Shown here piece by piece: positions 51,115-64,000 of a stretch of 64,000 nucleotides of DNA (the stretch's first letter is position 1; each line of letters begins with the position of its first letter). This stretch comes from Leucaena leucocephala. Its lineage: Eukaryota; Streptophyta; Magnoliopsida; Fabales; Fabaceae. Both the position numbers and the translations under genes were made by a program. Location of the stretch: NCBI GenBank assembly GCA_037074615.1, contig CM073547.1:744001-808000 (forward strand), given 5' to 3'. The notes beneath the pieces are model-generated. The model was given only the letters and a program-made list of their open reading frames with translations, did no database searches and was not told where the DNA came from.

Positions 51115-53388
51115 TCACTATTTTTTTGTGCCATCAATTTTAATAATTTTTTCATAATTCATTAGATGTGGTATAAATTAAAGTGACTATCTTTAATATA
51201 TGTTTGTAATAAATATTTTAAAACAACTTTTAATTATTATCTATGTATTATCGGGAAAGAAATTTGAGGATATTTTAGCTTTGTATAAAATAATTGAATT
51301 TCTCATGTGTTTGTTATTTTGTTAAAATATTGCTAATAGACAATTTATAATTAAATTATAGGAATATAATTCAAATTTTGTTAAAATTATGCTAGTAATT
51401 TTTTTTTTTATCGAATTTGTATACTTTCTAACCTGATATACGCCACTAACAGGCAGATATATGCGACTTGTTAATACAAATATGAATTGAAAATATACGT
51501 AGCCTAGCAATTAGCAAATCAGTCAGTGGTATGAAGAATCTGTGGGTTGTTAGGTCAATTGCCAATAAATTATGTGTATGTCATTTTCCAGCGAAGAAGC
51601 TGAAGCTGAAGCTTCGTGGCAAGAACTATGACTGACTTTTCAGCTTCAATTAATATCATATTATTCTATAAAATCCCTATTTCTCAAAGTGGGATAGTGT
51701 GTTTTGATTGTCGGATTCTTATTTTAATAAATTACTCCAAAGAATTAATCTCATTCCTCTAACCTCAATTACAACTGAGTCACACTACTTCACAAGCTGC
51801 AGAATTCCCTTGTCCTCTCAAACAAATTTGTCATGGCCTGCCCATAATATAATAGTCCCAACCCTCCAGGTTTTCAGAGCTTTCTTCTGTTGTTATAACC
51901 TCTCTGACACTCTTTAAGAATAAAAATTAATATATATTCATGCATACATACATACATACATATATTGCCTTTTAGCGGTAGGAGAATATCAAATCACTTT
52001 GAAATAGTTGCTTATCCATATGGAATGCGGTTCTTTGTTGTGGGCATGTGCTGTAAAAGAGAACCCAGAATCTCAGAAAGCTCCGCAGACTTTCAGATTC
52101 CAATTAGGCCAAACTTGAAGTTTTGAGCATAAACAAGTACGCATGAAAATATGCTGTCACTTTAATGTTTTAGTGGCAAACATTTGTTCGTCCTCCATTG
52201 TCCTGCAACTTTGATTCTTACAAGTTCTCTCCCCCACCAACTGTTCCTGAGTTTGGTGTTGCAACTTCATGGTTCACGAGGCTGATTGATTGGTAGAAGA
52301 GAAGAGAAAATGAGATGAACTGAAATTACAGAGAGAGAGAGAAAGAAATTATCAAATAGAACAACAGATTCACAAGCTTGTCCGTCCCCTATGGCAAAGT
52401 GGGTTACCAGCCATAGTTCCAAACATAAATTTACAAGTTTTAGTTGGTTATGTTGCTTGTGATCTAGATTTCATAGATTCAAATTCTAAAAATAACTTTT
52501 CTATTTGAGCCATAAGGCCGCGTTTATCTATTTTTTCTTTAGATTCTATGTAATGGGCATATTGTGCATCGGGCGTTTTATACTAATTGTTTCAGGGTGA
52601 GAGTTTGATGTGTATATAGAATGGGATGAAGTCAAGAATAATTCAAAACCGTTTTTTATACCAACAATTCAAACGCGCTCATATGAACATGTTAACCCCG
52701 GATTCAAGTTCAAGACTTGATAATGTTATTATTGGGACAGCTTGCCATTGACAGGAATTCAAAACTTGTGATGATCAGTGACCACAATTTCTTTTGGTCT
52801 AATTAAATGAAGGCGTTGGGAAAGAGAGGGAAAATGTGATTAGTGTGAGACAATCATAGAACTTACCCACACAATGCAAATCTGCAGCCTCTTTCTTTCT
52901 CTCTCTATTCGTGTAGTTTTAGCTTCTTCCTCTTCTTCTTATGTTGAAGGTGGATTAGCTTTTACAGATAGGAAAAGAACCGCACCGTTCCAGAATCCTC
53001 TAAGGGAATTGATTTCCTTCCTACGTTGCTTTCTCTCTCTCTTTCTTTTCCTCTGTCTTGGTTTTATAATGATTATGGCCACTCACTTTATATCTCCACC
53101 AATGAATGGCATCCATGTGTAGCATGGACAAATTTCATTAGATTTTCTTTCCACCAAAAATCACGATAGCTTTTGGTTGCTCCCTAATTAGTATATCATG
53201 TCACTTGCATCAACATTAATACAAAGGAAGTTCCTGTGCCAATACCCTATAGGGACAATTACAATTAGGTGCCAAAAGAGTAATTTAATGGCAGTAAGTC
53301 TTTGACAATTTTTTGCTGCTTTATAAGGACTCATTGTCCACATATATATGGTGGTAAATAATCATTTATAATTGATCGATATGTGACT

Positions 53389-53423
<35 letters not shown>

Positions 53424-54279
53424 CAACTTCTTCTTCTCCCATTCATTTTTTTAGATAAATTAAATAAATTATTTAATTAAAATATTATAATATAATCTTT
53501 TTAAAATAAATAATTTATAAATTAAATAAATTAATTTAATTAAAAAAATAAAATAAATAAATTAAAATAACTCATTTAATTTTATTAATCTTTTTTAAAA
53601 AACTAATGTAATATTATAATTATGACCGGAGGTGATATTTTATAAGAGTCGGTTAATTTTTTTAAAAATTATATATGAGTTGATTAATTTAAATAGATTG
53701 AGGAGTATATAATATAATTATTTTTAAAATTTTAATTTGATTATAATTAATTTTATTTAACTCTCTTAATCTACTTAATAAATTAACTAATTCTTATAAT
53801 ATGTATATATTGATAAATCTAGAAAGATAATTCAAGATGATTAAAAAAAAATTAAGAGTGAGTGGTAAACCAGTTTAAACCTAACAATTGCAGAAGCATT
53901 ATACCGTCTATCTAAGTAGAGAAACAATAATCAATATCTTGGGTCTAACAGAAGATATTTAATCCTTCATAACAAAAGCTAGAATCCCATTAAGAGAATA
54001 CTTGATAGTACCTTGACTCAGCTCGCCTTAAGTCAAGTATTTGAATATTGCAGATTGAAAGGGGGGAAATTGGAATTATAAGCACAAACTATCTGGCAAA
54101 GTATTAAACTTCAACATTCTCCATCTGGTTCGATTCATAAACTACTCATACCATCTTCTTCATTTCTATTACATCTATAACGTATTTAAAGAAAGAAAAT
54201 CAAAAGAAACTCCATCCCAATTATAGTAAGTAATATACACAGTGGTGATTCAGAGTTTTAACAAGTAAGCTTTCAGGTT
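51115..54279. other. Gene-free spacer with a (TA)n microsatellite
   Basis: No supported gene. A (TA)n run of about 30 bases lies at 53392-53421 and a (CATA)n run near 51946-51963. The small open frame at 52874-53122 (82 codons) has hydrophobic stretches but no recognisable family. Confidence 0.45.
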
Positions 54280-55173
54280 TTAAACCATGGAAGATTCTTC
54301 TTCCATTCCCCGCCTCTGTTGTCTGGCAATGAAAGCCTCTATAGTGCGACGAAACTCCTCATTGCTCATACCATCCTCTGGATACGAACCCTTTTTCCGG
54401 CTATTCTCCGTCTCCGATCTCCTAAGCACAGGCTTTGATTTCTCACTCTCCATCACACTGCTTAAATTCCCACTCTGGCACCTTCTGTAAACTGTCACTT
54501 CCAAGGTCCTGTTCGTGGTGTCCTCTGTTTTCTTGCTCTTATTATTCTCTGGTCTCATGATTTGCTTGGGGCTCTGATTTTCTCTGAATATGATCTGATT
54601 CCCTTCTGGTCTCTCTGTGTGTATTCTCTGCTTTTCTGATAAATTATTGGATTGATCTTCATAGATTTCTGGGCTCTTTACGCTAGACTCTGTTTTTATG
54701 CTCTGTATCTCCGGGGTCCTTGTGCTGTTCTGGATGAACTCCTGATAAAAATCAGGTTCTGAACTTTTTGATTCAGAGTTCTGAGCTGCGAAATGACCCG
54801 ATAGGGTGAAGAGAGTGATGACTATGACATTTCCAATCAGAAATGCAAAGCGAGGGTCTACTATGAAGACTGAAACATCTCGAAAGTACTCGCTCGAATT
54901 CTTGACTGCAATTGGGAGCTGGAAAGAAAGCCTCGAAATCAAGACCAATACGACACACACTTCAGCAAAGCGAAAAAAGCTCGCAATCTTTTGAAGCTGG
55001 CGATGTTTATGGATTGCCTTTGCCTTCTCTGCTTTAAGATTGTAGGATTTGATCGAACTCATGTTTGCAGTATATTTCAAAACAACCCTGTGAATTTTCT
55101 TTTTTTCAAGGAAGGAATTGGATTTACAGGGTTTCTCACACAAAGGGGACTGGAAATTTGATGATTTCACCAT
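54280..55173 (-). CDS. DUF4408/DUF761 membrane-anchored protein
   Basis: An intronless gene of 297 codons from the first ATG at 55173; a start at Met38 (55062) is possible and would give 260 aa. After a basic segment there are two hydrophobic stretches (about residues 72-92 and 107-128), the DUF4408 arrangement, so the protein probably sits in a membrane. The middle is long, polar and probably disordered. The end, MSNEEFRRTIEAFIARQQR, is the DUF761 motif of cotton-fibre-expressed proteins. The molecular function of this family is unknown. It stands alone, more than 4 kb from the nearest upstream gene. Confidence 0.85.
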   Translation of the reverse strand: MVKSSNFQSPLCEKPCKSNSFLEKKKIHRVVLKYTANMSSIKSYNLKAEKAKAIHKHRQLQKIASFFRFAEVCVVLVLISRLSFQLPIAVKNSSEYFRDVSVFIVDPRFAFLIGNVIVITLFTLSGHFAAQNSESKSSEPDFYQEFIQNSTRTPEIQSIKTESSVKSPEIYEDQSNNLSEKQRIHTERPEGNQIIFRENQSPKQIMRPENNKSKKTEDTTNRTLEVTVYRRCQSGNLSSVMESEKSKPVLRRSETENSRKKGSYPEDGMSNEEFRRTIEAFIARQQRRGMEEESSMV

Positions 55174-56374
55174 TAAGGACCATATATTTGGAGGGAGAAA
55201 ATAGAGATACTGCAGTTATAAAAAAACACTGAAGGAATTTTGAGACTTGAAAGCATGGGAATGAAGTAAAACGATGAAACAGAGGGAATATGAAAATGGG
55301 ATGTGCTCTGTTTTGAGAATGGAAGAAACGGATTTCCTCTGTTTTCAAAGTGGGAAGTAGCTGGATGTCTTGTTCTTATTCCTTATTCAATTTCTTCGAA
55401 TGGATGCTCTTGCTTTTATATACAGAGAGGAGAGGTTCTGTTCCATTAACCTTTTTTAATAATATATTCAATTATCTACCTTATTTTTCTCTTTTTTGTG
55501 TCAATCAATATTCTTTCTGTTTTTTTTCAAGGAAATGCCTTACCTAATTATGATTAACATTATGTTTACGAATATTTAGAAGCATGTTTAAGTATTAATA
55601 TGGATAAGCTAGAATCTATACCTCTGAAAAGTTTGATGTTCTTCACTTGGTTCCATCCCAGAAAATGGGCGCGGATATTTTGCTCAAACATGTGACTTTC
55701 TCTCTCTCTCTCTCTCTGTTCTGTTTTTCTGGCCTGCAACATGTAGTCCTTTAAGTAAGATTCCTCTATTATAAAGAGGGAACCTTACATATTAATTATT
55801 AAAAGAAAAACATATAAAAAAAATTAGAATTTTACCAAAATAACAAATTTAAAAGTATACCGATAATCTAATATTCGTATAGTCATAGAGAAATGAAAAT
55901 TCCAGAGCAATTTTCAACGACTGTGAATAATTTCATGTAAAGAGTTTATTTTAAAAGAATGGATTGAAAGGATAATAACCTTTTTAGTTTATAATTAATG
56001 AATTTATTCAAAATTACAGATTATTTCTAACTTATTAACTAATTAATCAAGCGTTAAAGATTCTTTTTGAACAAATGAAAGTTGTGGCAACTCCTTTACT
56101 TTAAACAGACTCCAAGGAAAAAAGTGGCAGGGTCATGATGGCTCCAAACTTTTTTTCTTTTTAAAAAAAGGATTATGTATCATAAGAATATAATGGTTGG
56201 TTTATGTAATTAAGGTAAGTAGAATAAGCACCCCAATCCCTCTTGCAATATGCCCCTTTTTTTCATTGCCTAATATCTCCAACACTCCAAGTTGTGGAAT
56301 AGTGCACAATAAATCACTTTTAACATACGAATAATTAACTATATAAATATATTAATGTTTAACCTGTATATATG
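55174..56374. other. Spacer upstream of the DUF4408 gene
   Basis: The first few hundred bases are the promoter and leader of the minus-strand gene. No other gene is seen. A (CT)n run lies near 55699. Confidence 0.45.
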
Positions 56375-56700
56375 CCCATTTGATTTAGTTTCGAAAAAAT
56401 AGTTTAAGGGGAAAAGTGATTCTAAAAAATATTTTTAGAAGAAAAAATATTTTTAAATAAATAAATATTTAGATAATTGTTACTATAATATTTTTTATAG
56501 GTAAATTACCATAAAGAGTATAAGATAAAATGACAGAGAATAAAGATAGAGACAAAAAAAATTATTATACAATCTAAAAATACTTTTACTCATTTAAAAT
56601 TTAATCTCATAAATTTATTTAAAATCATAATTTAATTCATATTTAGCAGCTTTTGGGTCTAAAGTATCACTTTGCTTTAGTTAACCAAATAAGCATTACA
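56375..56700. mobile_element. Degenerate MITE-like element
   Basis: It opens near CATTTGATTTAGTTTCGA and closes near TAGTTAACCAAATAAGC, with an internal TAAATTACCATAAAGAGTAT shared with the GTTTGGATAG family. The ends are decayed. Confidence 0.4.
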
Positions 56701-57689
56701 AGGTAAATCGCAAATACTCTCTTGAAGCTTATATTATGAGCGTATAATTATTTGAAACTTAAAAATTATATAATAAATCTTGGATTATGATACCTGCAAA
56801 TAAAACAAGTATGAATTTAATTATTTGCTTGGCTCCAAAATAAGCCCCACCTTCCACATGAGACCAAACATTATTGGCAGCATACATGCATATGTGCGTA
56901 TGTTAGAGGGAAAGTTACTGTGGAACATGAGGATCATTAAGGTAGACTGATGTTGGAATTGAGCAACGTAGATCTGGATTATTTGACAACCTGATTTGAT
57001 CAAAGAAAGTGAAAAGGACGAGGCGGCAGCCTGTGATTGGAGGGCATGGCAGTTAATTAAGATCGAGAGCCCTAATACCCGCCTCTCTGACTTGGAATCC
57101 ATTTCTTACTCTGTAAGAAAATGCCACGTACTACTTTTGCCTTTTGCCTCCTTTATTTCCTTAAATTATAATGTTCCCTCCACACTTGAGAAAAGCCTTT
57201 TAAAATGGTCCCTCTTTACCACGTATGAGAAGAACCTCTCCACAACTAAAAGGATACAGCTTTTGGATTCAGCTGTAACGTGGCTGATCGTTTTTAAAGT
57301 TATTGCTGAAACAAAAGGCAAAATCTGAAGGCTTTAGGGCTCCGATGAAGCTTCCCTTTAGGATTTTGATTATTTTTCTGATTTGTACTCATTGTTTTTC
57401 AAAACAAAAAGAACTTGTAGATTAGAGAAGGGGGAAAATATACGTACATGAAAGTAAATACTGTAACTTTATATATATATTTTTATTTTCTTTCCATCAA
57501 AATAGAGAGGATCTCTAGCATATAATGGAGCCCAAATATATACTCATATTGGCCTCTTGTCCAAGTTTCCAAGTTTCCGGGGCAATCTTTTATTATTATT
57601 TTTTGTTATATGAGAGGGTTATAACTCAAAAATAAATAAAATTAGACCAGTGAAAAATTGAATCTTAAACAATCTAGAGTCACTAAGTG
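56701..57689. other. Spacer without a recognisable gene
   Basis: A GC-richer block at about 56990-57330 has an open frame of 110 codons on the plus strand. It has no domain or splice pattern I recognise. Confidence 0.4.
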
Positions 57690-58400
57690 TTGCATTGTAG
57701 AATGACACGTGTCAAATATAGCAGATCTAGAAAGACCTTCATTTGCCAGCGCATCTGCAACTGCGTTAATTTATCTTGAAATAAATTGTAGTTTTAAATC
57801 CCACTACTTACATATGAAATCCTTAAGCTGCATAAATAACAAACTGTCACTTTGCCTTATATTAGGTTTAGCCAACATATAATGAGAACCTTTGCATCAG
57901 ATTCAAGAATAATATGCCTATAACCATTATCCCAAGCCTTTTGTAATCCCTTGAATATTGTCAATTCCTCAAATTCAGCTGCATTACAACTTCCAATAAA
58001 ATAAGATAACCTAATTAACCACTTCCTATTATGGTCTCTAAGCACTCTACCACACCTAACTGTATTACTAGATAAAGTCATTACACCATCTACATTTGGC
58101 TTAACCCATCCCATAGGTGACGTTTGCCAGGTCATATTGTCAGCCAAGGACAAATACTGTAAAGTAACATCATCATTGATAAACACAAACTTCTTCCAAA
58201 CTTGTGATATAACCAACTTTGGTTACTCAGGTCTTGTGTCATTTGAATTAAAAATAATCATATTTCTTCAAAGCCAAAACTTCCATACAGCCACTCCCCA
58301 TATTAACTTCCAATTGGTCCCCATGTTGCCTAATTGTCTCTTGAGATTTAAAACAAACCAATCAGTAAGATGAGCAGCAAAAAAAGCTGATTGTTAAAAG
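57690..58400 (-). pseudogene. Decayed LINE RNase H (RVT_3) fragment
   Basis: Read on the minus strand, the fragment starts with a Trp-rich linker (NWKLIWGVAVWKFW, then RNMIIFN). It continues into an RNase H-like domain with GWVKPNVDG, CNAAEFEELTIFKGLQKA and ILESDAK, the three acidic positions of the fold. It ends with NAVADALANEGLSRS. In-frame stops interrupt it (TGA after VWKFWL, TAA before PKLVIS, and one after ICWLNLI). This is the C-terminal module of plant non-LTR retrotransposons and related domesticated genes. Here it is a fossil, truncated at the 5' end. Confidence 0.8.
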
Positions 58401-58562
58401 GGAGACATATACAAGATAGCATCATTATGGGATAAGAAATAATGCATCATATGCAGAAATGTAGAGGAAGGAAATGATTAATTGCTATAAAGATTGATTT
58501 GGAAAAAACTTATTTTTTGGTTTATATTTGAATTGGCTATTTACATCAAAGGTATATTTTAA

Positions 58563-58762
58563 ATTAATAAGAGTTAGTATAGATTATAAGAAATATAGTT
58601 GTATTACATAAGAAAGCGAAGCTAATTTTTGCCGCCATTATGACAGCTTCTTTTATAGGTTATCTCATAAGTCCCCTACAAGAGTTTTATGAGCCATGAT
58701 GCTGTGCTTTGATCTTGGTAAGAAATCAGTACTGAACCTACCTAAATTCTTTTTATACAAAA
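58563..58762 (+). mobile_element. tRNA-type SINE, second copy of the 50915 family
   Basis: It begins AATAAGAGTTAGTATAGATT, with an A-box-like region and a degraded B box near 58620. The body then matches the SINE at 50915-51112 (TTATAGGTTATCTCATAAGT, GATCTTGGTAAGAAATCAGT). It is diverged from that copy. Confidence 0.55.
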
Positions 58763-58765
58763 AAA

Positions 58766-59770
58766 ATATTTTAGTTCATAAAATATTAATATGCTATTAT
58801 TTAATTATCGGCTAAGGAATATCATTTATACTCTACAAAAGATGTTAGTTTCATATGATAAAACGTTGACTCAAGAAATTTAAATGAGACTTTACAATTT
58901 AATTCTTACAAAACTGTTTAAATAATATTTGTTATTTTAATCTAAAATAATATTATTTTAATTTTGCATTTGATTAGTAAGCTATCAATGTTTATTTAGA
59001 TTTTTTATTATAAAAATGATTATAAGCATATTTTATTTACATTTAACTACAGAGACAATTTAAAATTGTTGAGTTAATATTTTCTATTAAATAGGATTAA
59101 GAGTGTTAATAATTAACATTAAGAGATTAAAAATATATTTTATAAATTTAAAAGACTATAGTAAAACTTGATTTAAATTAAGACCAACCATATGCTAAAG
59201 GCCTCTCAATAAATCTACAGTGCTAAAGGGACCAATTATATGCATGGTTACATTTTTTTTATACCAGAGTATAACCTACCCATTAGGGAGGCTAATATCT
59301 CAGATACTGTAGATGTCAAGTTATGGGGTTGACTCTCTTAAGAATGTCAACTTTATTCTCGTATTATAAAGATCAAATCTAAGAGCTATAGTTAAAAGAC
59401 ACATATTCTCAAATATCTATGTCAAACGTGTCTTTTTTTTTTGTTGCAAGAAAATTTGTTAAAAAAAGATTAGTATCATCCATGATCTAAGGATAGGATA
59501 AAATCTCTCTTATTTATAAACGATACTAATATCGAGTAGAACGATCTATCTATTATTCTCATGCGTAAATTTAGATACTCAAAAATTAAGATATTTCTCT
59601 AAATATCATAATTAAAAATATAATAAAATAATATTTATTAAAAATTAAATATATTTTAAATAATCTCTTATTTTACTTTATTTTTATTTTACTTTCTTTT
59701 TTGTTTCAGTTGAAGTAATGGTTACCTAAATCACCAACCATGTACTCTTTCTTCATATATTTCCCATGAA
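58766..59770. other. Gene-free AT-rich spacer
   Basis: No gene, RNA or clear element is supported. Confidence 0.45.
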
Positions 59771-59773
59771 AAA

Positions 59774-59847
59774 GCCCATCTACACAAAGCCCAATAATAG
59801 GCTTCCTTGGCGGGTTTCTCCATTCTATAAGAAAATGGAAAACCCTA
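59774..59847 (+). promoter_or_regulatory. Site II elements and telo-box of the eS25 gene
   Basis: AGCCCA, the reverse of site II TGGGCT, occurs at 59774-59779 and 59789-59794. AAACCCTA, a telo-box, is at 59840-59847, about 67 bases before the ATG. In Arabidopsis this combination drives coordinated expression of translation-machinery genes in dividing cells through TCP and telobox-binding factors. The downstream gene is a ribosomal protein gene, as expected. Confidence 0.75.
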
Positions 59848-59913
59848 GCTCATCCCCATAAAGAGGGTTCCCGTCTCTGTCGACAGTTTCCATTCTTTGT
59901 ACATACAGCTTCA

Positions 59914-61328
<1,415 letters not shown>

Positions 61329-63391
61329 ATGTATTTCACATGTCATTTCTTATTGCTTAGAATTGGTGGATTGCCAAGAATTTTTGTTTTCCGTTTGAGA
61401 CAAGTTGTCATGTTATATTTCATCAGCGCAGTTCTAGATATTTACTCAATACATGTTTTGTTCATTTAGATTTTCGCACTGCCTTTGGCATTGCATTGAG
61501 TGAAATGACTTTATTTTTATTTCGGCTGACCTAGTTGGAGTTAAGTTCTTTTGCTTTTGCTAATTATTATTGGGTAGTTAATGGTAGGATGCTGTCACCT
61601 GAGGTATACTCTGGCCATTATAACTGTAAGCCACCAGCAAAAATTAGTAATTCCTTTAGCAACTTCCCGTGATCTGTTGCGAATTTTTGAGTGAAGTTGC
61701 TTTGGGTCAACTGATAATGGATTTAACTTCGATGAACTAATAGAGTAGATATGATTAATCAATATTATATGAACTTATTGATGCGGGGGTTGGTTAAAGC
61801 TGAATGAGAAGAAAATTAGAGAAAATAATCTTAAGAGGAAAGATAGGAAAAGCTCTTAAAAATAATAATTTTCTTTTATTATTTTTGAAAAAAATCTTAG
61901 AATTTGCTCTTCTTTTTTCTTTCTTCATCCGAAACGGCTGTTCTAGCCTCTAAATGTTCCACATGGCTTTACTTCTTGGTCTTCCAAATTTATTTGTTCA
62001 TATATTGACGATTAATATTGTAAAATTCACAAGAAAGTGAGTTATTGAACTTTCCTTCAACCTGGATCTACTTCACCCCTCTGACAAATTTTATCAAAGC
62101 TTAAATGGGCTGAAGTTATTTGTTTTTTGGTAAAATTAATATTAAGTTTCTAATAAAACGTGGGATGTCATGTTTTTATTAAAATATTTTATTTTAATGA
62201 TTAAAGTCATATTAAGACTTATTTTTACATTATTATGGTAAATATGTTTTGCTCTGATACAAATTCTTTCCGACCAAAGCTTTGGGATAAATTAAATATA
62301 CAGAGACGGTATGTTTAACGGGCTAGTTTCACGGTGGCTCGCAACGTTTACTTTGCTCTGCCGTCGTCTTCTTATCTTGATACCATTATCTTGATTCTCT
62401 TTCATCCTTGTTCGTTTCAAGTCCTGCAATCCTGTTCTTTATGGATTCTCCACGCACTTTTTTTGCTTTCCTTCCCTTTTCCTTATTGAAATAACCGATT
62501 CTTTGGAGCATTGAAACAAAACAGGTAAAGTCGGAAGATGGAATCCACCCCAGAAAGAAGTTGGAGGATGATGGAACATGTCATACTTAGAGAGTGATCT
62601 CCATCGCTTATTTGTGTTGTCTGCCAAACTTTATTCTGATATCTGAACCGTTATTACAGAGGACAACCACAGACGAGGAATCTATGCAGCCAAAGCTTCC
62701 ATCCTAGCTGTTTCCTCTTCATCTCATAACCAACGGATTATACACACATGCTGGAATCTCTAGAATTGTCCAGTACTAGCCGTAGAAACTATAATTATTA
62801 TTATTATTACTAAAGAGAATGTCAAAGGGGATTCATCAGAAATGTTCGGAGTTAAAACATAAGCCATTCATGCATGTGTTATATTAAGGAACCAAGGTAG
62901 TACCCTTTTTACTATTAAACATAAAAGTTAAATAATTAATTTATTTTGATTAAAAAAGTTAAACTAGTTATTTTTAAAATTGTTCATTCTAATTAATTGA
63001 ATTGAAAACTACTCTTTTGAAATTGAAATTGAGTCAATGTAATTGACTTAAATATATCATATTTTATGTACTTGAAAATATTTACTAACATGAAATAACT
63101 ACTACTCTTGAAGACATTCCACTCCCAGCCTATTTCACTGAAAGCTTCATGTATGGCAGATTCTGCATTGAGAAAACGCCTGTGAGCTGTGAAAATTATG
63201 TCACTGAACTGAAACAACGCACAGAAGACAGTGACAACATTCCATACGGAATCAAAGTTAATGCCAACTTACTGACACTTGAAGTCGAATATCTTCCTCT
63301 TGTCTCCTTCAAAAGCTTTGCTTATTTATATTTGCAGAACATGTTAGCAGAAGGATTAGCCAAGACCGCCTTCATCTCCGAACTACCTTCC
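61329..63391. other. Spacer between eS25 and the DUF241 gene
   Basis: The first part should be the eS25 3' UTR. The rest holds no gene I can support. An open frame runs from 63149 into the DUF241 start in the same frame, but its residues do not resemble the family, so it is probably leader. Confidence 0.45.
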
Positions 63392-63844
63392 ATGGCAGCC
63401 ATGGCTACAAACTTCAAGCTTTCTCTGCACTCTCGCTCCAAGAGTGAACCCCCTGCACCTTACCCTCTTATGTTTCAGCTTGACGAGAATTTACAGAGAT
63501 TCAACTCTTCTGAAGCAAGCTCTTCTTCTTCTTCATCATCATCATCAACAATATGTCAAAATCTTGTTGGCTTGCAGGATTTGCATGACTGCATTAACAA
63601 GGTGCTTCAATTGCCAAACACTCGACAAGCCTTAGCTCGAGGATGCTGCAAAAAATTGGTTGATGAACTGTCATCTGTAAGACTCTTAGATTTCTCTGAT
63701 GCTGCCAAAGAAGCACTCCTTCAGTCAAAGGAAACCATAAAAGAACTCCGATCAGCTATTCGCCGGAGGAGAAGTGGTGGCCAAGTAGTGGTTTCCATAG
63801 GGAAGTTCTTGTCATGGAGGAAGAAGATGAAGAAGGCGATTTGA
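63392..63844 (+). CDS. DUF241 (BPS1-like) protein, N-terminal part, ending at an in-frame TGA
   Basis: 150 codons from ATG 63392 (a second ATG lies at 63401) to TGA at 63842-63844. It opens with the family signature NFKLSLHSRSKSEP. A Ser run (residues 43-52) follows, then the helical DUF241 repeats (LVGLQDLHDCINKVLQLP, ARGCCKKLVDELSSVRLLD). Residues 136-150 are SIGKFLSWRKKMKKA followed by Ile before the stop. Family members are usually nearly twice this length and the same frame stays open after the TGA. This is therefore a nonsense allele, a pseudogene or a sequence error. Plant BPS1 relatives affect development, but the biochemical role is unknown. Confidence 0.8.
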   Translation: MAAMATNFKLSLHSRSKSEPPAPYPLMFQLDENLQRFNSSEASSSSSSSSSSTICQNLVGLQDLHDCINKVLQLPNTRQALARGCCKKLVDELSSVRLLDFSDAAKEALLQSKETIKELRSAIRRRRSGGQVVVSIGKFLSWRKKMKKAI

Positions 63845-64000
63845 AAGAACTTAGAAAATTTGAAGGGAACTAAGAAGGATACCAGTTTAACTTCTTCATG
63901 CAATGAATGTGATGAATCTGTGTCTATGATCAGAATCTTAAAAGAGACAGAACTCATCACTTTGAGCCATCTTCAATCTTTGATATCTTTTATATGTGGT
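63845..64000 (+). pseudogene. Continuation of the DUF241 frame after the TGA, cut by the window end
   Basis: The frame is unchanged after the TGA and encodes KNLENLKGTKKD, then SMIRILKETELITLSHLQSL, which fits the second half of DUF241 proteins. There is no further stop up to position 64000. No splice donor near the TGA would remove it. Confidence 0.75.

Noticed and set aside
52874..53122. 82-codon ORF with hydrophobic segments, possible small secreted peptide
   Set aside because: No cleavage-site pattern or known peptide motif follows the hydrophobic start, and the region is CT-rich. Not supportable as a gene.

Overview
The window is nuclear DNA of a flowering plant, most likely a eudicot; the species cannot be named from the sequence. 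The genes have short exons and AT-rich GT-AG introns, and they include plant-only families: a group S1 bZIP with its sucrose-control uORF, SEC14-nodulin (SFH) proteins, a fused DHFR-TS, and DUF241 and DUF4408 proteins. The long spacers are AT-rich and hold MITE-like elements, tRNA-type SINEs and a Ty1/copia element.

Layout. 1-6000: a two-exon 2-oxoglutarate dioxygenase gene (2278-3433, +) whose roughly 1.3 kb upstream flank recurs, diverged, just downstream (about 3685-5925). 6000-11577: gene-free, with a long inverted-repeat (foldback) element at 9219-10140. 11578-12760: an S1 bZIP on the minus strand with a long leader carrying a 41-codon sucrose-control peptide uORF and small overlapping uORFs; none of these is long enough to stand out as an ordinary ORF. 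12761-29900: about 17 kb without a recognisable gene, holding MITE-like elements, SINEs, a three-copy repeat and a 38-bp palindrome.

30381-42370: two SFH genes tail to tail. The plus-strand copy is intact (14 coding exons, 628 aa). The minus-strand copy is a pseudogene with every exon still recognisable; it has small deletions and a Ty1/copia insertion in the CRAL-TRIO exon and a nonsense codon in a later exon. The copia element (37780-41297) has 234-bp LTRs that differ at one position by my reading, a perfect PBS, a PPT and a 5-bp target duplication, but has lost most of gag plus protease. 44685-47251: bifunctional DHFR-TS, 10 coding exons, including one GC-AG intron. 47762-49836: a BCS1-type AAA-ATPase on the minus strand with three W-box cores upstream. 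54280-55173: a DUF4408/DUF761 membrane protein. 57690-58400: a decayed LINE RNase H fragment. 59914-61328: 40S ribosomal protein eS25, whose first coding exon is the ATG alone, behind site II and telo-box promoter motifs. 63392-64000: a DUF241 (BPS1-like) gene interrupted by an in-frame TGA and cut by the window end.

The genes are independent, with no operon or biosynthetic cluster. I did not find a clearly new system. The most informative points are the bZIP uORF cassette, the SFH gene/pseudogene pair with a young retroelement, the duplicated flank around the dioxygenase, the GC-AG intron in DHFR-TS and the TGA in the DUF241 gene. Exon boundaries were set by hand from splice signals, reading phase and family similarity.
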